A stretch of DNA of 64,000 nucleotides from DASZIT01 sp963819695 (GCA_963819695.1 CAWFXD010000003.1:1-64000), one strand, 5' to 3'. Numbered from the stretch's first letter, positions 20,333 to 30,534 are shown. Program-made: numbers and translations. Notes: generated from the letters alone by a model not told the origin.

Positions 20333-22440
20333 TCAGAACAGGGTGGTCATCCCCACGATCGGCTGGTTCAGCTTCTGGCCCCCGGTCGATCCCATGAACG
20401 GGGCGTCGCCGAAGCGAAGATGCCCCCGTCGGAGGCGACCAGCCAGTAGCCCCCGCCGTCGGGGGTCGAGGCCATGCCGACGATGGGCTTGTTCAGCTTC
20501 TGGGCCCCGGTGGATCCGAAGAAGCTGGCGTTACCGAAGGCGAAGATGCCCCCGTCGGCGGCCACCAGCCAGTAGCCCCCCCATCGGGGGTCGAGGCCAT
20601 GGCCACGATGGGCTGGTTGAGCTTCTGGGCCCCGGTGGAGCCGAAGAACCTGGCGTTCCCGAAGCCGAAGATGCCCCCGTCGGCGGCCGACCAGCCAGTA
20701 GCCACCCCCGTCGGGGGTCGACACCATGCCCACGATGGGACTGTTCAGCTTCTGGGCGCCGGTGGAGCCGAAGAACTTGGCGTTGCCGAAGCCGAAGATG
20801 CCCCCGTCGGAGGCGACCAGCCAGTAGCCCTGGCCGCCCGGGGGCAAAGTCCATGCCGACGATGGGCTTGTTCAGGGTCATCGCCCCGGTGGAGCCGAAG
20901 AAGCCTGGCGTCCCCGAAGGCGAAGATGCCCCCGTCGGCGGCCACCAGCCAGTAGCCACCGCCCGTCGGGGGTCGAGGCCATCCCGACGATCGGCTTGTT
21001 CAGCTTCTGGGCCCCGGTGGAGCCGAAGAACTGGGAGCCGCCGAAGGCGAAGATCCCCCCGTCGGCGGCCACCAGCCAGTAGCCGTTGCCGCGTCGCCGG
21101 CGGGTGGTGGCGGTGTCGGGCCTCCGGTGTAGGTGAACTGGTCACGGGGGGAGAGCACGCTGGTGCCCCCCGGGCCCTTCACCGTCACCGCCACCGTGCC
21201 GGGGGTATCCGGCGGCGAGGTGGCCGTACAGGTGGTCGAAGTGCAGCTCACGTTGGTGGCCGGCGGGTCCCCCCGAAGTCGACCTCGGTGGCCCCGGCGA
21301 AGCCTTGCCCGGTGATGGTCACCACCGTCCCGCCGGTGCTGGGCCCGGTATTCGGGCTGATCGAAGAGACCGAGGGCGCCGGGGCCGCTGACGCGCGAAA
21401 AAGACCCCCGATGATGGCGATGCCGGCCGGCACGCTGCCCACCGTGATGGGGGCGCCGGGGGTGTTGGTGGCGGTGTCGATGGGCGTGACGTTCGAGAGG
21501 TTGGTGACATAGGCGGTTGTCCCGTCGGGGGTGATGGCGATGCCCCACGGGAGGCCGCCCACCGGGATGGGGTCCGCCGGTGTTGGTGGCGGTATTGATG
21601 GGGGTGACGTTGCCCGAGATCTCGTTGGCCACATAGGCGGTTGCCCCGTCAGGGGTGATGGCGATGCCGAGCGGATCAGTGCCCACCGGGATGGGGGTGC
21701 CGGGGGTGTTGGTGGCGGTGTTGATGGGGGTGACGTTCAGAGGTTGGTGACATAGGCGGTCGTCCCGTCGGGGTGATGGCGATGCCGAACGGGTCGCCGC
21801 CCACCGGGATGGGGGTGCCGGGGGTATTGGTGGCGGTGTTGATGGGGGTGACGTCGCCGAGGACTCGTTGGCCACATAGGCGGTTGTCCCGTCAGGGGTG
21901 ATGGCGATGCCGAACGGGCCGCTGCCCACCGGGATGGGGGTGCCGGGGGTGTTGGTGGCGGTGTCGATGGGGGTGACGTTCGAGAAGTTGGTGACATAGG
22001 CGGTCGTACTCGGGGGTGATGGAATGCCGGCCGTGTTGCCGCCCACCGGGATGGGGGTGCCGGGCGGTTGGTGCCGGTGTCGATGGCGTGACGTTGCCGA
22101 GACTCGTGGCCACATAGGCTATTGTCCCGTCAGGGGTGATGGCAATGCCGGCGGATCAGTGCCCACCGGGATGGGGTGCCGGGTGGGTGCCGGTGTCGAT
22201 GGGGGTGACGTTGCTCGACGCGTTGTTGGCCACATAGGCGTTGCCGGTTGTGCTGGTTATCAGGTGGGCGACCGAGTGGGCGGTCGAGGCGGTGCTGGGG
22301 GGTGGGGACAATGCACCGACGTTCGACCCGGGAAGGAGACGAGACCGGCCACCACGTATGCCGCCAAGGCCGCCCGCAACGTGCCGTCATCCCGGCTGAT
22401 TTCCGGCCGAAGTGGCACCTCCGTCTCGGACTGCTCTCAT
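20333..22440 (-). CDS. Secreted YVTN-propeller/TIG/GYWLVA-repeat protein, copy D (many frame breaks)
   Basis: ATG at 22440 follows AAGGAG seven bases upstream. A weak signal region (LRAALAAYVVAGLVS) leads to about seven units of roughly 43 residues of the type VTPIDTATNTPGTPIPVG, GIAITPDGTTAYVTN, the YVTN-type propeller repeat. Then come a TIG domain (SISPNTGPSTGG) and about seven GYWLVAADGG repeats ending VGMTTLF and stop, nearly identical to copies A-C. At least ten frame breaks are scattered through the gene, in both repeat blocks. Either a pseudogene or a badly sequenced repeat gene. The exported propeller plus repeat module suggests a surface or matrix protein. Confidence 0.7.
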
Positions 22441-22547
22441 CGTGATCTCCTTCATTGGGATGATGACTGACTGGCCGCCACCGGTTCCGTGCGCACTGCT
22501 GAGTGTGCGCTCTGAGGAGGTGACTCCTCGCCGCCCGCCCATCGAAG

Positions 22548-22660
22548 CTAGCCGGTCACCCCCAAGGTCTGCTGGTTCAGCTTTTGGGCTCCGGTCGTCC
22601 CACGGACAGGACGTCCCCGAAGCTGACGATGCCCCATCTGTGGCACCAATGTGAATTCAG
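22548..22660 (-). pseudogene. Remnant of a GYWLVA-repeat gene 3' end
   Basis: On the minus strand the text reads TDG-GIVSFGDVLSVG, then in another frame TTGAQKLNQQTLGVTG and a TAG stop (22548-22550). This matches the last repeat of copies A-D (DGGIFAFGNAPFMGSTGGQKLNQPIVGM plus stop) with drift and at least two indels. Only about one repeat remains, directly upstream of copy D. It shows that a fifth family member once lay here. Confidence 0.65.
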
Positions 22661-22946
22661 TGGAGCACCGTCATGAGAGTGGCCCCGCTCATCGGTACTG
22701 GAGCTGTCGTCAGCGCGCACAGTAGCCTTGCAATTTCGCTAAACGAAAACGATTACTTCCCGCCGACCTCGGCAACCGCGGGCCATTCCTTGTCCAGTTT
22801 CGGCGCACTTTGTCGAATTCACCTTGAAGGCAGACGCCACCTCAGCCGGGCAGCACATGCACGGTCAATCGATGCACCAGCGCCTCATCCAAGCTCGGAC
22901 GAACCGTGAGGGTACAGAACTTGGTCGCTCTATCGGCTGGTCCTGG
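22661..22946. other. Non-coding stretch, no gene recognised
   Basis: The region is less GC-rich than its surroundings and contains a short inverted repeat TTTCG-ctaaa-CGAAA at 22734-22748. The one open frame on the plus strand (22673-22909) has no family resemblance and no ribosome site. Confidence 0.45.
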
Positions 22947-24922
22947 CTACCGCCGCCCGGCCAACAATCCTTGCTGACGGGCGATCCGGCGGGCACGGGA
23001 CCGCTGACCATTGCGAGCGGTTGACAATCCCATCAGCACGGCGGCGACCGCGCCCAGGAGTCCGCAGATCAACAGCGAATTGACGGCCGGTGCGGCTTTC
23101 CCGAGCACCCAGGCCAAACCGGCCAACGTCACGCCGCCCACCGCGCCCACGATGGCCAGGCGGATTCCCGAGCTCGTCCGCCACCGACCGTTCCGTCGGA
23201 GCGATCTGAACAGCGCCTCGAGGTTGGCCCCGACGAAGAGGATCAGAACGATGACTACGACGCCGGGGACGGTGGCAAATCCGGCCCCGGTGGGGGACAT
23301 GGTGAACTGCTGGCTACCGGCCGGGGCGCCGTTGGATCCGGCCAGTTGGAGAGTGGCGTCCACCTTGCCCGGGACGAGGTACCGGGGAGAGGCGAGCACC
23401 GTGGTGAGGTGGAGACTGCCCGACAGCCCCCCGGCGGTGGCGGTGAGCGGGCTGGCGACGGAGTTGGCGATCTGGGCACCGAGGACCGTGAGCTTGAGGC
23501 TGGCGGTCGCCGCGCCCGGGACGCCGGCGATCACTACCGGCACCGGGTTGTCGACGTTGAGCTTGACGTTGCCTCCGTCGGTGATGTCGTGCCCGGCCAC
23601 CGAGACCGTGGCGCCGGCGGGCAGAGACCGCGAGTGGGTGGTGGAGCCCCAACCCAGGTAGGCGGCCACGACCACCAGGAGGCTCAAGCCGATGGCGACA
23701 AGCGACAGAGCCCAGGGCCGCGGAGGGAGGTCGAGGACTTGTCGCACCGGGACCGGTGGCTCGTAGTCGGGTGAGCCGCCGCCCGGGTGGTCGGGCGACG
23801 CGCCGCCGACGTGGTCGGTGACTCTCGGGCGGATGACCGCGACGTCCTGCCGGGTGTCCGCGGCCGGTCCGTTCGCTCCGCCCCCGCCCGGCGCTCCCGA
23901 CACCCGAATCGTCTCCGGCTGCCGGCTCCCGGACCCGCCGCTGGCCGCCGATGCCACCGGGGCGGACGGGGTCTCGGGCGTGGCCGGTGCTCCGGGGGCG
24001 ATTGAGACCTCGAGGCTGCTCTGGATGCGTCCCGACGCCAGCACCGGGACCCCGGCCCGCGAGAACCAACCGGCGCCGAATGCAGCCGACGCGGCATCGC
24101 CGACGGCAATGCCGAATTCCTCGGCAGTGGCATACCGTTCGGTCTGGGAGCGGGCCAAGGCCCGCATGACCACCTCGGCCAGCGGCTTGGGGACGTCGGG
24201 TGCCGCCTCCTCGAGGCGGACGGGGTCTTCGTGGACGTGGCGGTAGACGATGGCCAGCCCGCCGCCATCTTCGGAGAACGGGAGACGGCCGGACAACAGC
24301 TCGTAGAGCATGACGCCGGCTGCGTACACGTCCACCGCGGCGGTCAGCTCCCCACCTTCGGCCTGCTCCGGGGCCATGTACGCCGGGGTGCCGAGGATGC
24401 CGCCGGCACCCGTCACCAGCGCGTCGTTCCCTCCCACCACCTTGGCAATCCCGAAGTCGGTCAGCTTGAGGTGCTGGGCTCGAGGAGAACAGCAGGTTCT
24501 CCGGCTTGACGTCCCGGTGCAGGACTCCGTTCTCATGGGCGTGATGCAGGGCGGCGGCGGTGACGGCGGTGATGGCGCAGGCCTGCTCGAAGCTCGATGC
24601 CGCGCTCTTGGAACCACTCCCACACCGTCCCGCCACCCAGGCTCTCCATGACCAGCAGGCACAGCCCACCCTGCTCGACATAGTCGTAGACCGGCACGAT
24701 GTGGGGATGGTCCAATGACGCCAGGACCCGGGCCTCGATCACGAAGCGGGCCTGGACCTCGGCGTTGTCGACCAGCCAACTTGGAAGCTCCTTGATGGCG
24801 ACCGGCCGGTCGAGCCGCAGGTGCCGCCCGGCGTAGACAATCCCGAAGCCACCCCGACCGAGTTCCCCGTCGACCGGATAGTTCGGGAGGGCGGCGGCAA
24901 TCGTGTTGATATTGGAGCTCAT
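22947..24922 (-). CDS. Receptor-type Ser/Thr protein kinase with multi-helix C-terminus
   Basis: About 655 residues. The kinase domain is complete: GELGRGGFGIVYAG, VAIKELP (Lys), HRDVKPENLL, LTDFGIAKV, GTPAYMAPEQ, VDVYAAGVMLYELLSGRLPF. A Pro/Ala/Gly linker follows, then a helix (ALSLVAIGLSLLVVVAAYLGWG), an exported beta-rich domain of about 130 residues (ATVSVAGHDITDGGNVKLNVDN...), and three or four more helices before the basic end RARRIARQQGLLAGRR. PASTA repeats are absent. Frame breaks near 24590 and 24485 interrupt the kinase domain but all motifs remain. The start overlaps the upstream gene's stop as ATGA. Predicted to phosphorylate Ser/Thr in response to an extracellular cue. Confidence 0.85.
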
Positions 24923-26034
24923 GGGTCAGGGGCTCGGGGGTCCCGGGGTCCGGCGGGGCGGCCGAGGAGACCGGTGGGGCCGGGGTTGACGGACGGGTTC
25001 GGTGCCGCCACCGTCGGAGGAGCCGGCTTGCGATCCCCGGATGCCGACGCCGGGGATCCTTGCCGGCCGGAGTCTCCGGTCGCCGGAGGGCCACGATCTT
25101 CGGGGCCCCGGCTTGGGGGATCGTCGGCTGGGTGCCTCGGGGCCGTCGCCGGGGCGGTCTGGACGGGCAGGGCGTGTCGCGCGTCGAGCCCGACTGACGC
25201 CGCCGTCAGCGCCAGCGACTCCAAGGGCACGTCCTCGTCATCATCTTCGATTCCCGGATCCGGCGTCAGGAAGCCGACCACGAACAGGATGACGGCGCTG
25301 AAGACGACCAGCGGTACCCAGTGGCTGACGGAGGGGACGAAGACCCGGCTGGCCGACAGGGTGAACACCAGGACGAGACCGACCCCCAAACCGGGAACCA
25401 CGAAGTACAAGCCGCGGCGGAACCGGTTGGGGTGGAGCCGATGACGGGCCAACTCCAGGAGAACAAGCAACAAAGGCCAGCAACGCCAGCAGGGCGACCG
25501 CCAGACCGAACACGCCGTACACGGAGGCGAGCGACCCGCGCACGTCCACCACCATGCCCTGGGAAGCGACCACCTGCTGGCCGGGGTCGAGGACCGACAG
25601 CGAGCCTTGGATGAGACCGGTGGCCTGGCCGTTCAGGCCGACAAGGGGTATGGAGTACCGGTTGGTCACCGTGCTGTGCGGGGGTACCGCGAAGGCCACG
25701 CGTGTTGTCGAAGGCGAAGAAGGTCAGACCGATCACCACGCCGGCCAGGCGGACGGTGGCCACATGGAGGGTGGCCGACGAGTCGTTCCGGACGGTCACC
25801 GCGATGGTGGCCGGCCGCAGCGGATAGAGCCGGACCGGGTTGGACTGGGAGGAGGTAGCCAGAGACTGGCCGTTGATCCGTCCGGTGAGGGTGACGCCGG
25901 TGGAAGCCCCCGCCGGGGTCGCCGCGCCGACGGAAGGATCAGCAGGAGCGGAGCGAGGGCGAAACCGGCGACAAGAACCAGGGGCGCCGTCCAGGGGGCC
26001 GGTCCCGAACCGTCGACAAAGAATCCCGGTTCAT
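24919..26034 (-). CDS. Multi-pass membrane protein with exported domain, kinase operon
   Basis: About 370 residues when joined. ATG at 26034 has GAGGAAA about eight bases upstream. An N-terminal hydrophobic stretch (APLVLVAGFALAPLLLIL) is followed by an exported beta-rich part (VTLTGRINGQSLATS, PLRPATIAVTVRNDSSATLHVATV, GLIQGSLSVLDPGQQVV). Then come further helices (VYGVFGLAVALLALLAF, FVVPGLGVGLVLVFTL, WVPLVVFSAVILFVVGFL) and an acidic, Pro-rich cytoplasmic tail. At least four frame breaks fall between about 26000 and 25440. Its stop overlaps the kinase start, so it is probably a partner or substrate of that kinase. No family recognised. Confidence 0.62.
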
Positions 26035-26800
26035 CGTGCGTTTTCCTCGTCGGAGCATCAGCTGCAGAAGGAGAAGTCCAGCCAGAACGAAGAAGATGAG
26101 GATCACGAAGGCCAAGGAGCCGGGGTCAGCGTTGGCGAGCAGGGTCACCCCCAGGATGGTCGTCAGGGTCGGGCCGCACTGGGCCACCACCGGGTATTGG
26201 CCAACCGGGATGTTCGGCACCGTCAGCGGAACTGAGAAGGTTCCATTTGGGTCGGCGGTCGTCTGCCCCACTTCGAGTCCGCCCAAGCTGACCATGACCG
26301 CCGCCCCCGGGTCGCAGCCCTGCCCGGCGGCGGTGACGGGTGACCCGGGGGTTCCCGACGGACGATTGACGTTGAGTTGGCCGGTCGTCGTCGTAGGTGG
26401 GCTGCCAGGTGTCGGCGGGGGAAGGGTGGTGGGAGTCGGGGACGGGAGCGTGGTGGGTGTGGTCGTCTTCCCCGTAGTGGTCGTCGTCAGCGGAAGCGTG
26501 CCCGTTGTCGTGGTGGGTCCGCGTGCCGGTGGTCGTGGTGGGCGGAAGCGTGGTGGTGGTGGTGGTGGGGGGCGGCAGCGTGGTCGTGGTGGGCGGCAGC
26601 GTGGTGTCGTGGTGGGCGGCAGCGTGGTGGTGGTCGTGGTGCGTTGCACCGTGGTGGTGGTTTCCTGGACGGCCTGCGGCGACCGCACGGCCCGAACAGA
26701 ATGGTCGGCTGCCTCGAGCCCCGGCAACCATGGGGAGGGCGATCGCGAGCCCAAGCGATACCCCGGCACCGGCAATGGCTGCTCTGGTTCTCTGGCGCAA
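26035..26800 (-). CDS. Exported Thr/Pro-stalk protein with C-terminal membrane anchor
   Basis: About 255 residues. Likely TTG start at 26800 after GGGAGG. Signal peptide MRQRTRAAIAGAGVSLGLAIAL, then a long TTTTLPPTTT stalk, then a small beta domain (SGTPGSPVTAAGQGCDPGAAVMV, PNGTFSVPLTVPNIPVGQYPVVAQCG) and a C-terminal helix (LAFVILIFFVLAGLLLLQLML) with an RRGKR stop-transfer. The small domain resembles Ig-like modules with one disulfide. The frame shifts once in the Thr-rich low-complexity part (about 26700). The open frame runs on to 25939 through the ATG of the next gene. First gene of the kinase operon; likely cell-surface exposed. Confidence 0.68.
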
Positions 26801-26857
26801 GAAACCTCCCGAAACGTTCGGTTCAAACCGCGCCGAATGCCCGCGGTGGTCGCGATC

Positions 26858-26980
26858 TCATTCGCCGCGAACGGTACAGATACCTCTTGTGAGCGTCAAG
26901 GAGGAGGGTCGGAAGAGGTTGAATCCTTCCGCGGATCCAAGCGCCTCATAGCGCTTCAACAGACAGGTCAGCTTCACCAT
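26858..26980 (-). pseudogene. Truncated EthD-domain paralogue
   Basis: The first 10 residues MVKLTCLLKR are identical to the EthD protein at 7929-8291, and YEALGSAEGF aligns with its KEGLTPAEFQ. Homology then stops and the frame ends after 40 residues. A GGGAGGAC ribosome site precedes it. It is the 5' stub of a second EthD gene, cut by deletion or rearrangement between the kinase operon and the methyltransferase. Confidence 0.7.
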
Positions 26981-27075
26981 CGAATCGTCCTCCCTGTGCC
27001 CGACCCGTAGTCGGCCCGGCCACCTCGGCGCAAGACGGGCGCCGGAACCAGGTCGGCTTCCAGGAGGCAACCGGG

Positions 27076-27852
27076 TCAGTTGGCCACCGTGGCGGTGAAC
27101 AACTGCGTGTTGTACGGCATCACGATGGGCTCCGCCAATGTGTCGGCGAAGGCGGCGACCTCGTCCAAAAAGGCAGCCCGCTCGTCGTCGGGCAGCACCC
27201 GGACGTAGCTGCGGGAGGCCACCTGGTCGACCAGCGCTTGGCGGTCGAGCGGCTGGGTGAAGTGGAACTCGGAGCGGGTCACCGGCCCGAAGCGACGGCT
27301 GGCGTCGATGATCGGGGAGAAGTCCATGCCCACCGGGTAGGGCATGCACTTGTCCCACCGGGTCATCCGGTTCAGCTCGATCATCACGGGATCGCGCTCG
27401 TCCCGCTCGTTCCAGACCAGCGACAGCACCCCACCGGGGCGCAACACCCGGGCGATCTCGGCCAACGCCACCGGGGGGTCGAACCAGTGGAAGGCCTGGG
27501 CCACCACCACCGCCTCCATGGTCTCGGCCCGCAGCGGGATGGCCTCGCCGACGCCGGCCATCACCGGCACCCCGGGAACCGCCCGGGAGAGCATCTCCCG
27601 CATCGAGGCCGACGGTTCGATGGCCAGGCAGCGCGCCCCGAACGGAAGCAGCTCCCGGGTGAACTTGCCGGTGCCGGCGGCCAGGTCCAGCACCCGGGTC
27701 CCGGCTTGGATACCCGCCCGTTCCACCACGCAGGCCACCAGGTCCGGTTGGTAGCCGGGGCGGCCCCGCTCGTAGACGTCGGAAGCCGTCTCGAACCCCA
27801 CCCGTCCCTGGGTGTCCCGGGTGGATCCGCGGCGTCGGCCGGTGGCGCCCAT
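27076..27852 (-). CDS. Class I SAM-dependent methyltransferase
   Basis: 258 residues. SAM-binding motif I VLDLAAGTGKFT (about residues 53-64), motif II CLAIEPSASMREML, a central VVVAQAFHWFDP and ARVLRPGGVLSLVWNERD (post-motif III). The layout is that of UbiE/COQ5-like and plant-type FHWFD methyltransferases acting on small molecules. The acceptor is unknown. Divergent from the acetyltransferase gene, with only 35 bases between the two starts. Confidence 0.9.
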   Translation of the reverse strand: MGATGRRRGSTRDTQGRVGFETASDVYERGRPGYQPDLVACVVERAGIQAGTRVLDLAAGTGKFTRELLPFGARCLAIEPSASMREMLSRAVPGVPVMAGVGEAIPLRAETMEAVVVAQAFHWFDPPVALAEIARVLRPGGVLSLVWNERDERDPVMIELNRMTRWDKCMPYPVGMDFSPIIDASRRFGPVTRSEFHFTQPLDRQALVDQVASRSYVRVLPDDERAAFLDEVAAFADTLAEPIVMPYNTQLFTATVAN

Positions 27853-27887
27853 CCCGGCGATGCTAAGGCATTGAGTAGCGTGCTTGG

Positions 27888-28649
27888 GTGGCTGCTCACC
27901 TCCCGATGCCCGACCCGACCCCGGACGTCACCGGCTCGGCTGGCGGGCGGTCGGTGCCAGGGTTGGCGCCGGTCGAGGGTCTCGCCGGGGCGCGGTCGGT
28001 GTCGGCACAACCCCGGGGACCGCGCCGGCGGCGCTGGCTCAACGCCGCCATCCAGCACGGGTGGGACTGGCTGGGGCTCCACGGGGCCACCGGGCCGACC
28101 AGTGCCAAGGCGGCCAAGTTCGGTGCCTTCGGGGACGGGAGCTACCTGGCCTTCCCGCCGGGAGCGACCTTCGGTGAGCGGTGGATCCGCATCGGCGACC
28201 ACACCCTCCTCGGGCCCTACGTGAGCCTGTCGGCCGGGATGGTCCCGGGCCAGAAGATGGTCACCGACCCGGTGGTGCGGATCGGTGACCGGTGCATGAT
28301 CGGCCGCGGCAGCCACATCGTCGGCCACTTCAACATCGACATCGGTGACGACGTCTACACCGGTCCCTACATCTACATCACCGACCAGAACCACGGCTAC
28401 GAGGACCCCGACGAGCCGGTGTACTCCCAGATGCCCACCGACCGGCCGGTGCGGATCGGGTCGGGCAGCTGGCTCGGGACCGGCGCGGTGATCCTCCCGG
28501 GGACCACCCTCGGACGCAACGTGGTGGTCGGGGCGGGTTCGGTGGTGCGGGGATCCTTCCCGGATCATTGCGTGATCGTCGGGGTTCCGGCTCGGATCGT
28601 CCGTCGTTACGTGCCCGGGTCCGGATGGGTCACCGAGCCGACGCCCTGA
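27888..28649 (+). CDS. Left-handed beta-helix acyltransferase
   Basis: 253 residues, GTG start. After a basic, disordered 55-residue lead, the hexapeptide-repeat helix is clear (IRIGDHTLLGPYVSLSAG, VRIGDRCMIGRGSHIVGH, IDIGDDVYTGPYIYI). TDQNHGYEDPDEP carries the catalytic His of the WbbJ/Vat/NodL class, and SWLGTGAVILPGTTLGRNVVVGAGSVV closes the fold. Such enzymes O-acetylate sugars or antibiotics with acetyl-CoA, usually in polysaccharide synthesis. No glycan cluster surrounds it. Confidence 0.9.
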   Translation: MAAHLPMPDPTPDVTGSAGGRSVPGLAPVEGLAGARSVSAQPRGPRRRRWLNAAIQHGWDWLGLHGATGPTSAKAAKFGAFGDGSYLAFPPGATFGERWIRIGDHTLLGPYVSLSAGMVPGQKMVTDPVVRIGDRCMIGRGSHIVGHFNIDIGDDVYTGPYIYITDQNHGYEDPDEPVYSQMPTDRPVRIGSGSWLGTGAVILPGTTLGRNVVVGAGSVVRGSFPDHCVIVGVPARIVRRYVPGSGWVTEPTP

Positions 28650-28732
28650 CCTGACCGGTCCGGGTTGGTGTGCTTGCCTGCGTCAGGCTGGCCTCGCCTG
28701 CCAGGCTCCTTGCCTTCCAGCTTGTGGCATAG

Positions 28733-28757
28733 GCACTGTCAGTGGTTCTATCACTAC
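28733..28757 (+). promoter_or_regulatory. Regulatory block shared by the two GGDEF genes (copy 1)
   Basis: GCACTGTCAGTG, then GTTC, then TCACTAC. The same elements occur at 32369-32393 before the second GGDEF gene, with only a one-base insertion and a one-base deletion between them, while the rest of the upstream DNA is diverged. It lies 51 bases before the ATG. AT-rich text right after it (GGTAATGTAATCA) could be a -10 region. Possibly an operator or activator site. Confidence 0.5.
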
Positions 28758-28807
28758 TTTCCGTGGTAATGTAATCACCACGCCAAGAGCAGTGGGCAGG
28801 ACGGCAG

Positions 28808-30431
28808 ATGGCACATTCACCGGGCAGGAGCAGCACCAGTCAGGTATCAGGCGGGAGCGAACAGCCGGCAGCGCCCGATTTTCGGTCCCGCCGGACACCC
28901 CTCATGAGGGACCCTGGTCCTCTCTTCGAGGAGCCGTGGCCGGACGCCGAGACCCGGTTGGTCGTCGACTCGGTCCGATCGGCCGTCACCGCCCCGGGCG
29001 GCGCCACCCAGAACCGACTGGCCGAGGCCGGCCGGCGCTGGGCCCGGGCCCATCAGTCGGCGTCGCTCATGCGCGCCCGGCTCGGCGACCTCGAGGCCTC
29101 CATGGAGGCCGAGCTGCGCACCGCGTCCGAAGCCGACCGGATGGCCTACTACCGGGCGTGGCGGACGGTCACCGACGCCGCCACCTGGACCTCACTCACC
29201 CAGCTGGAAGAGGCGGCCCTCCTCGACCCGCTCACCGGCGTCGGCAACCGCCGGGCCCTCGACCTGATGCTCAGCCGGGCCACCTCCGTCGCCCAGCGGG
29301 CCGGTTCGGAATTGGCGGTGGTGGCGGTCGATCTCGACGGTTTGAAGCGGATCAACGATTCGCAGGGGCACGCGGAGGGCGACCGGACCCTCACCTCACT
29401 GGTCGACGCCTTCGGTGAACGGCTCCGCGGCTCCGACACGGTGTTCCGGACCGGGGGCGACGAGTTCGCGGTCGTCTTGCCGGGGATGAGACTGGGTGAC
29501 GTCGAAGGCCTCATGCACCGAATCTCGGCTGGCGGCGCTCCGGGGTTCACCTGGGGAGCCGCGGCGTTCGACATCGAGCATCAACGCCCGGCCGACCTCC
29601 TCGACGCCGCCGACACCGATCTCTATCGCCGGCGAGGAGTGGAGCGGGAGGCGGTCGGGGCCGGTACCGGTGAAGGCTCCGACGGGGGTGCCGAATGCGG
29701 GTGCAGGCTTGGGTGCGGGGGCCACCATCCTGGGCCTCCGCCGCCCCAACGGGTCGAGCCGGACCCGGGTCCCGCGCCGGACCAGCCTGGCGGTGGCCGC
29801 CGGCCTGGTGGCCATCGCCGGAACCCTCGGGGCGGTGACCCCCTTGTCGCCGGCCAACCACGCGGCACTCCCCCTGAAGCCCTCCGGCTCGCCATCGGGA
29901 CGGGTGGGTGGCGCCGTCGTGACCCCGCCCGATGCCGCCTCGCCGGCACCGACCCCGACGGTGAGTCAGGCCACTCCTACGACTCCGGTTGCCAGCGGCG
30001 CGAACACCGCCAACGTCCAGCTGGCCGACGTGTCCACACCCGGCCCGGGTGCCGTCACGATAGGTACGGCCCCGGCCAATCCGGCCGGTGGCCCGGCGGC
30101 CGTGGCGATCCCGCCGACCACCGTCCCCGTCACCTCCAGGCCACCGACCACGGCTCCGGCGTCGACGGGTCCGTCCCACGGCAAACCGACCAAGGCTCTC
30201 CCTCCGCCGGCCGCGGCCGCGCAGGCGGAACACGGACCGACCGCCGAGGTTGCCGCTCAAGCCGCGGCGGGTGCGGCTCCGGCGGTGATCGTCCCCGACG
30301 CCCCGGTTTCCGCTCAAGCCGCCGGGGTTGCGGCTCCGGCTGAATACCGGCCGAGCGGCGGTACCGCCGGTCGGGCTGCTCCGGTGGCGGCGCCGGCGTC
30401 TGGCGACCACTCCCGGCGGTCACGGCGATAG
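28808..30431 (+). CDS. Membrane-anchored GGDEF protein (diguanylate cyclase) 1
   Basis: About 540 residues. ATG at 28808 has AGGA in front; a later in-frame ATG (28904) has none. An N-terminal helical part (residues 40-130) leads to a GGDEF domain: DPLTGVGNRRAL, VVAVDLDGLKRINDSQGHAEGD, RTGGDEFAVV (GGDEF 216-220). An inhibitory I-site RGSD (207-210) sits exactly five residues before GGDEF. After the domain come a short basic stretch, one helix (SLAVAAGLVAIAGTLGAV) and a 200-residue Pro/Ala/Thr-rich exported tail. The frame breaks at about 29640-29690 (G run 29684-29688). Expected to make c-di-GMP from GTP in the cytoplasm, with feedback inhibition. Confidence 0.87.
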
Positions 30432-30495
30432 ATCGAACTCCCAGGAGCTGACCGGGTGGGTACGAATCAAGGCGACGGAACCTTGAACGTATCCG

Positions 30496-30534
30496 CCTCT
30501 TATTCACGGTTGTACGCTATCCTTGAATAAGAGG
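30496..30534 (+). promoter_or_regulatory. 11-base perfect inverted repeat covering the Fic ribosome site
   Basis: CCTCTTATTCA (30496-30506) and TGAATAAGAGG (30524-30534) are perfect complements separated by 17 bases. The right arm contains AAGAGG, the ribosome site, five bases before the Fic ATG. As RNA the hairpin would hide the ribosome site. As DNA it is a typical operator for a dimeric winged-helix protein, and the Fic protein itself carries such a domain. Confidence 0.7.

Noticed and set aside
22734..22748. TTTCG-ctaaa-CGAAA inverted repeat
   Set aside because: Short, not near a start codon, and no repeat elsewhere; may be chance.
28650..28807. c-di-GMP (GEMM-type) riboswitch before GGDEF gene 1
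   Set aside because: The conserved GEMM core and tetraloop receptor text are not present here or before GGDEF gene 2.
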